In this document: piece after piece, positions 8,201 to 15,499 of the stretch
How positions within the stretch are numbered: the first letter of the stretch is position 1
How the letters are laid out: every line of letters begins with the position of its first letter
Source: Deltaproteobacteria bacterium
Lineage (GTDB): Bacteria; Myxococcota_A; UBA9160; UBA6930
Length of the DNA stretch: 64,000 nucleotides
NCBI GenBank assembly: GCA_028817435.1
Contig: JAPPPQ010000017.1
Span: forward strand, 62,001-126,000
Direction of reading: 5' to 3'
The notes under the pieces: model-generated
Told to the model about the DNA's origin: nothing
Database searches by the model: none
The model's input: only the letters and a program-made list of their open reading frames with translations
Program-made: the position numbers and the translations under genes

Positions 8201-8654
8201 CGGAGTTGAGGTCGTCGCGCTGCTCAATGCGATTGTCCTCGAAATCGGCCCACTGGTCCCAGCGCCCGTCGCCATCGGCGTCCTTGCGCTGCCGGGTGGG
8301 CTTTCGGCCGGGGCCGAAGTGGGTTTCGGTTTCCAGGTGGCCGTCGAAGTTGTCGTCTTCGCGCTCCAGCACCGGCTCGCCTGCGGCGTCGTAATAAATG
8401 ATCTCGTCGTAGCGGCCGTCGGCGTTGCTGTCGTAGCAGCGCTCTTTCACGCGCTCTTCCGCATCGAAAATAAGCCGCACCCGGGAGATGGCCTCGGCCT
8501 TGCCGCTGCATTCTCCCGGCAGCTTCATGTCGCTGCTCAATCGGGCCGCCGGGGGGACGAAGTGCTGCGCCGTGGCGTGGGCCGGGGGCAGCACGGCCCA
8601 CAGGGCAAGGACACAGGCTGCGGCAAGCGGCGTTCGGTTAGGACGCGGACTCAT
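5283..8654 (-). CDS. giant secreted calcium-type repeat protein (about 42 DxNxDGxxD units)
   Basis: 1123 residues with an N-terminal signal peptide (hydrophobic stretch 10-28, likely cleavage after AHATA). Residues 75-1088 consist of about 42 tandem units of 22-25 residues with the pattern DxNxDGxxDxxxxY/F-x2-G-x6-E. Each resembles the calcium loop of EF-hand, dockerin or thrombospondin type 3 repeats. The tail (about residues 1045-1123) has several cysteines and no anchor or sorting motif. The likely product is a long, highly acidic, calcium-stiffened rod or solenoid in the periplasm or at the surface. It starts inside the 3' end of a TonB-like gene (17-base overlap), so both are on one transcript, linking it to ExbBD-type energy transduction. 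Function unknown; an adhesin, periplasmic spacer or TonB partner are possibilities. Confidence 0.88.
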   Translation of the reverse strand: MSPRPNRTPLAAACVLALWAVLPPAHATAQHFVPPAARLSSDMKLPGECSGKAEAISRVRLIFDAEERVKERCYDSNADGRYDEIIYYDAAGEPVLEREDDNFDGHLETETHFGPGRKPTRQRKDADGDGRWDQWADFEDNRIEQRDDLNSDGRVDSTTWYVDELPVRSEVDSDFDDKIDRLLTYEGGEPVSIVEDRDEDGNPEYQARYGPDGAKISEEQDFDSDGKPEVQVTYKSGRKHRVKEDTNKDGRSNLETVYADDGSIKQRRADTTGDGRFDTTSDYQGGAERRQARDLNQDGTPDRLVLFLPDGSKEREDFDEDNDGKVELVRFFKEGKRVREQEDTNKDGNLDLETWFEKDKRVRARADTNNDGDYDNYAYYNDKEHLIKQEEDQNHDGDVDTIFFYEEKSDKVRRAERDLDFNGSFEVVVEYQKGVVVKKSEDRAGKGRADSIEYYEKGKLVRVELDEDANGRIDLWNFYDKQARLYRQERDDNDDEKPDTYLKIVPDSGIVASLQSDTTGDGKVDTWRINDEQGEIKTLQEDKNADGKPDRKVSFENGVAVAFEEDADFDGTLDVSGQLDEKGRIASEQRTSEDGVGVAVEFAGGKKVREARDNDGDGQADVVSFFEKGGQPSRQEQDTTGDGRYDTVLHFKRGRKVRQERDTTGDGAKDAFIYYTRDGGKLREESDGNADGQVDFRRHYQNDVVAREEQDSDHNGSFETVTNYIGGVPERMTRDVNSDGVPEVVLSFVDGQQAQQEEDRNGDGQMEIRTHFGEGNAVVRIEEDSDSNGTFDTASYFENGEVVRSERDRNDDGIADVTVTYVGGEVVSTEQDDDFDGNFERRVASSKGGGQEQSEDRNGDGKPDVRIVLDGDGNVALREEDRDFDGKADVIIELVGGVVQRLRDDTQGNGCFDLVERYDRRGNLLEQRVDSNGDCTMDRWARLKNGRVVAQAQDDRGEGRPTSVTRFNSGGSATIQETRNAGRHFPDSKIFLNANGGVRSQCLDSNDRGWLNIRYRFRNGQVSEGLVDLNGNGRAQIRQIYSGGAVEQVQIDDNGDGRPDVVQFMSGEAVIRQCEDADFDGVADHCFEGPGLQTVAEANGVGDLSRALSYLGCGNFHPIWSQR
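5391..8432 (-). repeat. array of about 42 calcium-loop repeat units inside the secreted protein
   Basis: The repeat period is about 66-75 bases. Every unit carries a GAC/GAT-rich block encoding an aspartate-rich loop, which appears on the plus strand as gccgtcgccgttg-like words. A few units are degenerate: one reads TSEDGVG, another NAGRHFP, and several replace the loop glycine or an aspartate. Units near the centre are closest to each other (for example consecutive DTTGDG loops around 6640-6750). The units differ enough in their second halves that simple slippage is not recent. Confidence 0.85.
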
Positions 8655-9699
8655 TGATGAAGGTCAGCAGCAGGGCTTCCCGGGAGAGGCAGCGCACCGT
8701 TCCGCGCATGGGCGCAAAGGGCGAGGCGGCGCGCAACGCCTTTGCCGCGGACAGGCTGAGGGTGTCGTTGGTGCCCTCCACCACCTCGACGAACTTGGCC
8801 GTGCCCGAGGATTCGATTTGCAGGCGCAGGGTGACCTGGTGGGAGCCGGTGACATTGCCCGTGTGCCAGCGGGCGTAGACGCGATCTTTGACGCCGCTCA
8901 CATACTTGACGACTGCCGGGTGGGAGAGGCAGGCGTCGCCCTTGGGGCCGCCCTTGCCCAGGGCCTCGGGGGCGAAGACCCCGCGGCGCGCCCCGGCCCC
9001 GGCCAGCGCGCCCGCGCCGGTGGCCGCCGAGCGCGCGCCCAGCGCCCTGGCGCCGACGGCCCTGCTGTTGCTGGCGATGCGCTTCGGCCCCGCCAGGTTC
9101 TTGTTGGGGCTCCAGACTCTGGAGGTCTTGGAGACCTCGGTCTTGGCCACCTTCACATCGAGCTGCTTCGATTTCTGCGGGGTGAGGGGCTTGAATGCCT
9201 GCGCGCTGGTGATGACGGGCTTGGCCAGGCTCTGGATGCGCGTGGGCGCGGACTGGGAGATTTGCACGGTGTTCAGCACCGACGGCGCGGCGATGGTGGG
9301 CGCGCGGCGCTGCACCGCCGCCGGGCTGTGGAACTGCGGCGCCAGCGCCACGGGGGGCTTGAAGCGCGAGGCGGGGGAAATGGCCCGGGGGCGCTGCGGC
9401 AGATCCTGCCGGTCTTCCACCGAGACGATCTCCATGATCTCCACGATTTCCTGGTCCGGGGTGAGCCAGGCCCCCAGCCAGATGCCGCCGATGAGCCCGC
9501 CGTGCAGCAGCATGGAAAAGGCGCTGGAGAGGAAGCGCCCGCCTGCGCCGGTGGGATCGGGGAGGCGGCGGCCCGGGAAGGGCGACGCCGCGTCCGCGCT
9601 GGCGCCAGCCAGCGTCCAATCGTCGAATTCCAGGCGCTTTCGGGGCTTCTTGTGTCCGCTGCGCCTGTGGAACTGGAACTCCGCCAGCGGATTGGCCAT
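8638..9699 (-). CDS. TonB-like energy transducer
   Basis: 353 residues. The start ATG 9699 has a GGAGG-type ribosome-binding site. A single N-terminal membrane segment (residues about 48-68, FSMLLHGGLIGGIWLGAWL) follows a basic cytoplasmic stretch. A proline/serine/alanine/lysine-rich periplasmic spacer follows. A C-terminal TonB-fold domain closes it, with YARWHTGN and VTLRLQIESSGTAKFVEVVEGT followed by a paired-helix region. This is the standard TonB/TolA/AgmX topology. The gene is divergent from exbB-exbD across 192 bases and is followed by the large calcium-repeat protein with a 17-base overlap. It most likely carries proton-motive energy from the adjacent ExbBD motor to an envelope target. 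Whether that is an outer-membrane receptor, as in classic TonB, or the repeat protein itself is unknown. Confidence 0.85.
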   Translation of the reverse strand: MANPLAEFQFHRRSGHKKPRKRLEFDDWTLAGASADAASPFPGRRLPDPTGAGGRFLSSAFSMLLHGGLIGGIWLGAWLTPDQEIVEIMEIVSVEDRQDLPQRPRAISPASRFKPPVALAPQFHSPAAVQRRAPTIAAPSVLNTVQISQSAPTRIQSLAKPVITSAQAFKPLTPQKSKQLDVKVAKTEVSKTSRVWSPNKNLAGPKRIASNSRAVGARALGARSAATGAGALAGAGARRGVFAPEALGKGGPKGDACLSHPAVVKYVSGVKDRVYARWHTGNVTGSHQVTLRLQIESSGTAKFVEVVEGTNDTLSLSAAKALRAASPFAPMRGTVRCLSREALLLTFINESAS

Positions 9700-9763
9700 C
9701 CTCTTCCTCCCCCGCGGGGACGGCACCGGGGCTGCCCCCTCGGAAGTTTTTCTGCCTGCAAAA

Positions 9764-9792
9764 AATCTACGAGAGGCGGGGGGAGGTGTCAA
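9764..9792 (-). promoter_or_regulatory. sigma-70-type promoter for the tonB-like/repeat-protein operon
   Basis: On the minus strand a perfect TTGACA (9787-9792) is followed after 17 bases by TAGATT (9764-9769). The site lies 65 bases upstream of the tonB-like start codon in the divergent intergenic region. No equally good plus-strand promoter for exbB was seen. Confidence 0.6.
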
Positions 9793-9891
9793 TGCCGGGG
9801 CAATGGGGTATTGATATGCGCCGCCTGCGCCCCGCCTGCGCCCCACTTGGCGCAGCCGCCGGCTGGCGCAAAAACATCGGAGGACAAGGCC

Positions 9892-10572
9892 GTGGAATTG
9901 GACTGGGAACAGATGAAGGAGTTCCTCAATTTGAGGCACGCCACTGCTTATCCGCTCTGGTCGCTGATCATCCTGTCGGGGGTGATTGTGAGCATTGTGG
10001 TGGAGCGCATCTTTCGCTTCATTGGCCTGGAGCGGCAGACCCGTTCGCTCACCCGGCGGCTGATTGATCTGCTGGTGGCGCGCAATGTCGAGGACGCCCG
10101 GAAGTTCTGCGAGAAGTCGAAGACGCCCATGGCCGCGGTGTTCGGCGAGGGCCTGCGCTGGCGCGCCATTGCGCTGGAAGACCTGTCGCAGATTTTGAGC
10201 ACGGCGCGGCAGGAGCTGCTCTCCGGGCTGCGCCGCGGCGTGTGGTTCATCGGCACCATCGGCTCGCTGGCGCCCTACATCGGCCTGCTCGGCACCGTAA
10301 TCGGCATCATGCAGGCCTTCGGCGCCATTGCCGAAAGCGGCGACGCCGGCTTCGAGGTGGTGTCTTCGGGCATTTCCGAAGCGCTGGTCGCCACGGCCAT
10401 CGGGCTGGTGGTGGCGATTCTCGCGCTGACGCTCTTCAACTGGCTCTCGACCTGGCTCACGGTCATTTCTGCAACCTGCACCCGGGCCAGCGAGCGCTTC
10501 GTTCAGGCGCTGCTCTTCCTGGAGAGCGGCGGAAACAAGGAGGTATCGGATGGCGGCGGCACTGCCGAGTGA
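9892..10572 (+). CDS. exbB: ExbB/TolQ/MotA-family proton channel subunit
   Basis: 226 residues with the start GTG 9892 preceded by GGAGG at the ideal 8-base spacing. It has one N-terminal membrane helix (residues 19-37, LIILSGVIVSIVVERIF) and a long cytoplasmic loop. Two C-terminal membrane helices follow, including the conserved signature GSLAPYIGLLGTVIGIMQAF and the ISEALVATAIGL helix with the pore-lining threonine. It would form the pentameric stator ring of a TonB- or Tol-type motor. exbD overlaps its 3' end by 23 bases. The tonB-like gene is divergent, so the three proteins probably form one envelope energy-transducing complex. Homologous AglR-type proteins drive gliding in Myxococcus, so motility is an alternative role. 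Confidence 0.9.
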   Translation: MELDWEQMKEFLNLRHATAYPLWSLIILSGVIVSIVVERIFRFIGLERQTRSLTRRLIDLLVARNVEDARKFCEKSKTPMAAVFGEGLRWRAIALEDLSQILSTARQELLSGLRRGVWFIGTIGSLAPYIGLLGTVIGIMQAFGAIAESGDAGFEVVSSGISEALVATAIGLVVAILALTLFNWLSTWLTVISATCTRASERFVQALLFLESGGNKEVSDGGGTAE

Positions 10573-10978
10573 CGATGGCGATGGGGGCGGCGGCCTCATC
10601 GCCGAGATCAACATCACCCCGCTCACGGATGTGTTCCTGGTCCTGCTGATCATCTTCATGGTCACCTCCTCGGTGATCGTGAACACGGGCAAGAAGGTGG
10701 ATCTGCCCGAGGCGCAGGAGGCATCGGACACGCCGCCCAAGGCGGTCACCGTCACCATGGCCACCGGCGGCATCATCCAGGTGAACGGCGAGGATATCCG
10801 GCGCGAGGATCTGCTGGAGAGCCTGAAGGCCGCCCTCGCCGTGGCCGAGGACAAGACGGTGATCTTGCGCGGCGACAAGGAGATCGTCTATGGCGAGGCG
10901 GTGTTCGTGCTGGACCAGGCGCAATTGGCCGGGGCGGGGGCCTTCGGCCTGGCCACCACCAAAATCAAGAAACGCTAG
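10550..10978 (+). CDS. exbD: ExbD/TolR-family biopolymer transport protein
   Basis: 142 residues. A short cytoplasmic N-terminus is followed by the single membrane helix with the essential aspartate in ITPLTDVFLVLLIIFMVTS. The periplasmic domain follows (KKVDLPEA...VTVTM...IQVNGEDIRREDLLESL...RGDKEIVYGEAVFVLDQAQLAG). The order matches ExbD and TolR, which form the proton-carrying dimer inside the ExbB ring. Start ATG 10550 has AAGGAGG upstream and lies within the 3' end of exbB, indicating translational coupling. It converges on aroA with only three bases between the two stop codons. Confidence 0.92.
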   Translation: MAAALPSDDGDGGGGLIAEINITPLTDVFLVLLIIFMVTSSVIVNTGKKVDLPEAQEASDTPPKAVTVTMATGGIIQVNGEDIRREDLLESLKAALAVAEDKTVILRGDKEIVYGEAVFVLDQAQLAGAGAFGLATTKIKKR

Positions 10979-10981
10979 AGG

Positions 10982-12406
10982 CTACCAGCTTTCCAGCGCC
11001 TCGAAAAAGCCGGGCCAGGTCTTCGCCACGCAGCCCGGGTTGCAAATGCGCACGCCGGGAATGCGCAGCCCGGCCAGCGCCAGCGACATGGCCATGCGGT
11101 GGTCGTCGTAGGTGTGCAGATCTGCGCCGCGCAGTCTGGGCGCGGGGGCGATGTGCAGGCGGTCCGCGCCGGCCCGGGCGTCTGCGCCCAGGCGCCGCAG
11201 TTCGGTTTCCAGCGCGGCCAGGCGGTTGCTCTCCTTCAAGCGCAAGTGGGCGATGCCGCGGATGGTCGTCGGCCCTTCGGCAAAGAGCGCCGCGACGGCC
11301 AGGGCCAGCACGGCGTCGGGCCAGGCATTGCCGTCCACCTCAATGCCGCGCAGTTTTCCGCTGCGCGGGCCGCGCAGGCGAATGCTGCGGCGTCTTCGCT
11401 TCACCTCGCAGCCCATCTCTTGAAGCGCGCCCAGCACGCCGAGATCGGCCTGCGCTGAATGGCCCGGCAGCCCCAGCGCCGTGGCGCTGCCGCCGCTGAT
11501 GGCGGCCGCGGCAAAGGCATAGACGGCAGCCTGCGCATCGGGCTCGACGGCGAAGCGAGCGCCCCGATAGCCGGTGGGGGGCACGCGCAGCGCGGCTTCG
11601 CCGCCTCCATGTTGGCGCTCTGCTTCCGCGCTTCCGTCTGCGCTCTCGCCCGCGCCCTCGTCCGCGCACCATTGGGGCGTTGCGCCGAAGGCGCGCATGA
11701 CCTGCAGGGTGAGATCTACAAAAGGGCGCGACACCAGCGCGCCATGGCGCAGCTGCAGTTTTGCGCCGCGCGCCGCACAGGGCGCGGCGAGCAGCAGGGC
11801 AGAGACGAATTGGCTGGAACGGCTGGCATCTACCAACGCCTCGCCCCCCCGCAGCCCGCCCGCGCCCGCACCGCCCGCGCCCGTCACGCGCAGCGGCGGA
11901 CAGCCGGCCTCTCCCAGAATTTCCACCAGCGCGCCCAGCTCGCGCAACGCTTCGGCCAGCTCTGCGATGGGCCGCTGGCGCATGCGCGGGCTGCCATCCA
12001 AGGTCACGGGGCCATCGGCCAGCGCGGCGGCGGCGCTCAGAAAGCGCGCCGTGGTGCCCGAGGCCCCCACATCAATGGCGGCCTGCGGCGCGCGCAGGCG
12101 GCCCGCCCGCCCCTCTACCCGCCAGGTTTCCCCCTGGCTGCCCGCGCCGAAGCGCGCGGCCATGCGCCGCAGCGCGCCGCCTTGCGCCGATGGCAGGCGC
12201 TCGATCTGCACGCCCAGAGCGGCCAGGCCCGCGCGCATGGCGAGGGTGTCGTCGCTGGCGGTAATGCCGCAGAGCAGGCTCTGCCCCTGGGCCAGCGCGG
12301 CGGCGGCGAGGGCGCGATTTGCGATGCTGCGCGAGCCGGGCGGGCGCAGGCGCGCCGCAACGGGGCCGCGCGGGCGGATCGGAAGCGGATCGGGCCGGGC
12401 CGTCAC
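10982..12406 (-). CDS. aroA: 3-phosphoshikimate 1-carboxyvinyltransferase (EPSP synthase)
   Basis: 474 residues, the shikimate-pathway enzyme joining shikimate-3-phosphate and PEP. Visible family motifs are PPGSRSIANRAL (residues 22-33), a GASGTTARF segment, SSQFVSALLLAAP, HLRLKESNRLAALETEL and YDDHRMAMSLALAG. Two positions differ from the E. coli-type enzyme: the P-loop lysine (PGSK) is arginine, and the NxGT motif reads ASGT. A roughly 30-residue glycine/glutamate-rich insertion near residues 275-305 accounts for the extra length over the usual ~430. Start GTG 12406 is the most plausible start; the reading frame upstream runs into serA's leader. It is divergent from serA and converges on exbD. 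Confidence 0.9.
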   Translation of the reverse strand: MTARPDPLPIRPRGPVAARLRPPGSRSIANRALAAAALAQGQSLLCGITASDDTLAMRAGLAALGVQIERLPSAQGGALRRMAARFGAGSQGETWRVEGRAGRLRAPQAAIDVGASGTTARFLSAAAALADGPVTLDGSPRMRQRPIAELAEALRELGALVEILGEAGCPPLRVTGAGGAGAGGLRGGEALVDASRSSQFVSALLLAAPCAARGAKLQLRHGALVSRPFVDLTLQVMRAFGATPQWCADEGAGESADGSAEAERQHGGGEAALRVPPTGYRGARFAVEPDAQAAVYAFAAAAISGGSATALGLPGHSAQADLGVLGALQEMGCEVKRRRRSIRLRGPRSGKLRGIEVDGNAWPDAVLALAVAALFAEGPTTIRGIAHLRLKESNRLAALETELRRLGADARAGADRLHIAPAPRLRGADLHTYDDHRMAMSLALAGLRIPGVRICNPGCVAKTWPGFFEALESW

Positions 12407-12497
12407 GCGCCCAGAGTAGCGGGCGGGGCGTTTGACAGGGGCGGGAGACTCGGCGAAGCTCGGCTTTTTGCCGTGCTTTGAGGGCGAGAGGAGCATT

Positions 12498-14081
12498 GTG
12501 CCGAAGATTTTGGTCAGCGATCCCCTGGCGCAGGAGGGGCTCGCCATTTTGCAGCGCGCGCCGGGCTTTGAGGTGGTGAGCGCGCCGGGACTCGCGCCGG
12601 CTGCGCTGGCGGCGGCGCTGGCCGACGCCGACGGGCTGGTGATTCGCAGCGGCAGCCAAATCGGCGCAGAGGCCCTGGCCGGCGCCGCCCGGCTCAAGGT
12701 GATCGGGCGCGCGGGCATTGGCGTGGACAATGTGGATGTGGAGGCCGCCACGCGCCGGGGCGTGGTGGTGGTGAACACCCCCGAGGGCAACAACATCACC
12801 ACCGCCGAGCACGCCATTGCGCTGCTGGTTTCGCTGGCGCGGCACATTCCCCAGGCCACGGCCTCCATGCGGGCGGGGCGCTGGGAGAAATCCGCCTTTC
12901 AGGGCATGGAGCTTTACAACCGCACGCTGGGGGTAATTGGCCTCGGCAACATCGGGCGCATTGTCGCGTCGCGGGCGCTGGGGCTGGGCATGCGCGTCGT
13001 CGCCTCCGACCCGCATCTTCCGGCAGAGATTGCGCAAAAGCTCGACATTGAGCTGCTGCCGCTTTCGGATTTGCTCTCCCGCGCCGATGCGGTGACGGTG
13101 CATGTGCCCCGCACCCGCGAAACCACGGGGCTGCTGGACCGCAACGCCTTTGCCAAGCTGCGCCCCGGCGCGCTGGTGGTGAATGCGGCGCGGGGCGGCA
13201 TTGTGGACGAGGCGGCGCTGCTGGAAGCGCTGGACTCGGGGCATTTGGGCGGGGCCGCGCTGGATGTTTTTGCCGAAGAGCCGCCGCCGCCGGAGCACCC
13301 GCTGCTGGCCCACGAGCGCGTCATTTGCACGCCGCACCTGGGCGCTTCCACCGATCAGGCGCAGCGCAATGTGGCCATTGCCGTCGCCGAGCAGGTGCGC
13401 GATTTTTTGCTCGAAGGCGCGGTGCGCAACGCCGTCAACCTGCCTTCGGTTTCGCCGGAACTGCTGGAGCAAATGCGCCCCTACATTGCGCTGGGCGAAA
13501 AGCTCGGGCGCTTTCAGGGGCAGCTTTGCAGCGGCGCCGTGCGCGAGATTGAAATTGAATACGCCGGCGGGGTGGCGGAGCTGCGCGTCGCGCCCATTAC
13601 CGTGGCGGTGTTGAAGGGGCTGCTGGAATCCGTGAGCGACCGCGTGAACATGGTGAACGCGCCGCTGATTGCCCGGGAGCACGGCATTCGCGTGGTGGAG
13701 ACCAAGACCGCGCAGCCCCACGACTTTGCCAGCGCCATTACCACCCGGCTGCGCTGCGCCGGAGAGCGGCTGATTGCCGGGGCGCTGTTTCACGGCAAGC
13801 AGCCGCGCATCGTGCGCATTGACGACTTCATGCTCGAGGCGATTCCCGAAGGCGCGACCATTCTGCTGCACAACCACGACCGGCCCGGCGTGGTGGGCGC
13901 GGTGGGCGCTTGCCTGGGCGCGGCCGGCATCAATATTTCGCGCATGCAGCTGGCGCTGGTGCGCGAGCGCGGCGAGGCCGCCATGCTGGTGAATGTGGAC
14001 GCCGCCCCCGGCAAAGAAGTGATGGCGCAACTGCGCGGCCTGCAGCATATGCTCTCTGCGCAATTGGTGGAGCTGGGATGA
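12498..14081 (+). CDS. serA: D-3-phosphoglycerate dehydrogenase, long form with ACT domain
   Basis: 527 residues, first enzyme of serine synthesis (3-phosphoglycerate to 3-phosphohydroxypyruvate with NAD). The catalytic part shows IGRAGIGVDNVDV, the nucleotide-binding GLGNIGRIVASRA, the arginine motif VVNAARGGIVDE, and the histidine/glutamate pair in AEEPPPP and CTPHLGAST. An allosteric-substrate-binding domain follows. A C-terminal ACT domain (RPGVVGAVGACLG...ISRMQLAL) is the usual serine-feedback site. Start GTG 12498 is preceded by AGAGGAG. The stop codon overlaps the purA start (ATGA), so the two genes are translationally coupled. Confidence 0.93.
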   Translation: MPKILVSDPLAQEGLAILQRAPGFEVVSAPGLAPAALAAALADADGLVIRSGSQIGAEALAGAARLKVIGRAGIGVDNVDVEAATRRGVVVVNTPEGNNITTAEHAIALLVSLARHIPQATASMRAGRWEKSAFQGMELYNRTLGVIGLGNIGRIVASRALGLGMRVVASDPHLPAEIAQKLDIELLPLSDLLSRADAVTVHVPRTRETTGLLDRNAFAKLRPGALVVNAARGGIVDEAALLEALDSGHLGGAALDVFAEEPPPPEHPLLAHERVICTPHLGASTDQAQRNVAIAVAEQVRDFLLEGAVRNAVNLPSVSPELLEQMRPYIALGEKLGRFQGQLCSGAVREIEIEYAGGVAELRVAPITVAVLKGLLESVSDRVNMVNAPLIAREHGIRVVETKTAQPHDFASAITTRLRCAGERLIAGALFHGKQPRIVRIDDFMLEAIPEGATILLHNHDRPGVVGAVGACLGAAGINISRMQLALVRERGEAAMLVNVDAAPGKEVMAQLRGLQHMLSAQLVELG

Positions 14082-15370
14082 CGGCGCTGGTGGCGGTGGG
14101 CGCGCAGTGGGGCGATGAGGGCAAGGGCAAGATTGTGGATTGGCTGGCCCTTACCGCCGGAATGGTGGTGCGCTTTCAGGGCGGCAACAACGCCGGCCAC
14201 ACGCTCATTGTCGAAGGCCGCAAGACCGTGCTGCACCTGGTGCCCTCCGGCATTTTGCAGCCCGGCGTGGTGAATTTGATCGGCCCCGGCGTGGTGGTGG
14301 ATCCCGGCGTGCTGTTGCAAGAGGTGGAGGAGATTGCGGCGCAGGGCATTTTGCGCGACCCCGCGCGGCTGCGCGTTTCGGGCCGCGCCCATGTGGTGAC
14401 GCCCTGGCACGGCGCGCTGGACCGCGCGCGCGAACAGGCTTCCAGCGCCGCCATTGGCACCACCGGGCGCGGCATTGGCCCCGCCTACGAAGACAAAGTG
14501 GCGCGGCGCGGCATTCGCGTGGCCGATTTGCAGGACGGGGACGCGCTCGGCGCTGCGGTGGAGCGGCTCGCCGCCGCAAAGAACTTCGAGCTCTGCGAAG
14601 TGCATGGCCAGCCGGCCATTGAAGCCGGCCCCGTCATTGCCGAGCTGACGCAAATGGGCCGCCGCCTCGCCCCCTATATTGGCCACACCGGCCATATTCT
14701 CGACCGCGCCCTGGGCGAGGGGCGCAAGGTGCTGTTCGAGGGCGCGCAGGGCACCTTTCTCGATATTGACCACGGCACCTATCCCTATGTGACTTCTTCC
14801 AACTGCATTGCCGGGGCCGCCTGCGCCGGGGCGGGCATTGGCCCCACCCGGGTAGATCGGGTCATCGGCATCACCAAGGCTTACGCCACCCGGGTGGGGG
14901 GCGGCCCCTTTCCCACCGAGGACACCGGGGCGGGCGGGCAGCACCTGGGCGAGCGCGGCGCGGAATTTGGCGCAACCACCGGGCGGCGGCGGCGTTGCGG
15001 CTGGCTCGACGGCGTCGTGCTGCGCGAGGCCGCCATTATCAACGGCTTCAGCAGCCTGGCCGTGAACAAGCTCGACATCCTCTCGGGGCTGCCGGAGATT
15101 CCCGTCGCCGTGGCGTGGAGCATTGACGGCAAGCGCACTGCGGAATTTCCCATGACCCTGGGCGAGGTGGCGCGCGCCGAGCCCATTTACGAGTCGCTGC
15201 CCGGCTGGGAGGAAGACCTGAGCGGAATGCGCGAATTTGCGCAGTTGCCCGCCAACGCGCGCCGCTATATTGCGCGCATTGAAGAGCTGGCCGGCGTGCC
15301 CGTGGACCTGATTTCGGTGGGGCCAGGCCGCGATCAGACCCTGGCGCGCCGCGATCCCTTCGCCGCGTAG
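14078..15370 (+). CDS. purA: adenylosuccinate synthetase
   Basis: 430 residues, converting IMP, aspartate and GTP to adenylosuccinate in AMP synthesis. The N-terminal GTP-binding signature GAQWGDEGKGKIVD is complete and the catalytic histidine region GGNNAGHT follows. Further hallmarks are IGTTGRGIGPAYEDK, GEGRKVLFEGAQGTFLDIDHGTYP-type and TGAGGQHLGERG segments (each within the family signature), and LNKLD-type VNKLDILSG near the C-terminus. Length is normal. It overlaps the serA stop by four bases (ATGA), a serine-purine pairing that may simply reflect housekeeping co-expression. tRNA-Lys follows 42 bases downstream. Confidence 0.95.
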   Translation: MTALVAVGAQWGDEGKGKIVDWLALTAGMVVRFQGGNNAGHTLIVEGRKTVLHLVPSGILQPGVVNLIGPGVVVDPGVLLQEVEEIAAQGILRDPARLRVSGRAHVVTPWHGALDRAREQASSAAIGTTGRGIGPAYEDKVARRGIRVADLQDGDALGAAVERLAAAKNFELCEVHGQPAIEAGPVIAELTQMGRRLAPYIGHTGHILDRALGEGRKVLFEGAQGTFLDIDHGTYPYVTSSNCIAGAACAGAGIGPTRVDRVIGITKAYATRVGGGPFPTEDTGAGGQHLGERGAEFGATTGRRRRCGWLDGVVLREAAIINGFSSLAVNKLDILSGLPEIPVAVAWSIDGKRTAEFPMTLGEVARAEPIYESLPGWEEDLSGMREFAQLPANARRYIARIEELAGVPVDLISVGPGRDQTLARRDPFAA

Positions 15371-15412
15371 CCGCCACTCGACAGAGCGCCGGGCGGGTGG
15401 TAAGCCCACGGC

Positions 15413-15486
15413 GGGTCGTTAGCTCAATGGTAGAGCCGTGGGCTTTTAACCCACCGACCAGGGTTCGATTCCCTGGCGACCCACCA
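15413..15486 (+). tRNA. tRNA-Lys (anticodon TTT)
   Basis: A complete cloverleaf. The acceptor GGGTCGT pairs with GCGACCC with a terminal T:G pair, the D arm is GCTC...GAGC, and the anticodon stem GTGGG/CCCAC holds the loop CTTTTAA (anticodon TTT). The T arm is CAGGG-TTCGATT-CCCTG and the 3' ACCA is encoded. The orientation follows purA. Confidence 0.95.
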
Positions 15487-15499
15487 CCCCGCGCGGCCC

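Noticed and set aside
5391-8432. Regularly spaced near-identical words suggesting a CRISPR array or satellite
   Set aside because: The period is about 66-75 bases with coding continuity over 1123 codons and amino-acid-level repeats; there are no unique spacers between identical repeats.
6342-8657. Long open frames on the plus strand opposite the calcium-repeat gene
   Set aside because: They mirror the aspartate codons of the real gene (valine/leucine/alanine-only composition), lack start signals and have no recognisable domains.
12432-12437. TTGACA between aroA and serA as a serA promoter
   Set aside because: No -10-like box at 16-18 bases spacing.
15413-15486. tRNA-Lys as integration site of the defence cassette
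   Set aside because: An MFS gene lies between them, no integrase is present and I found no second copy of the tRNA 3' end at the far side of the cassette.
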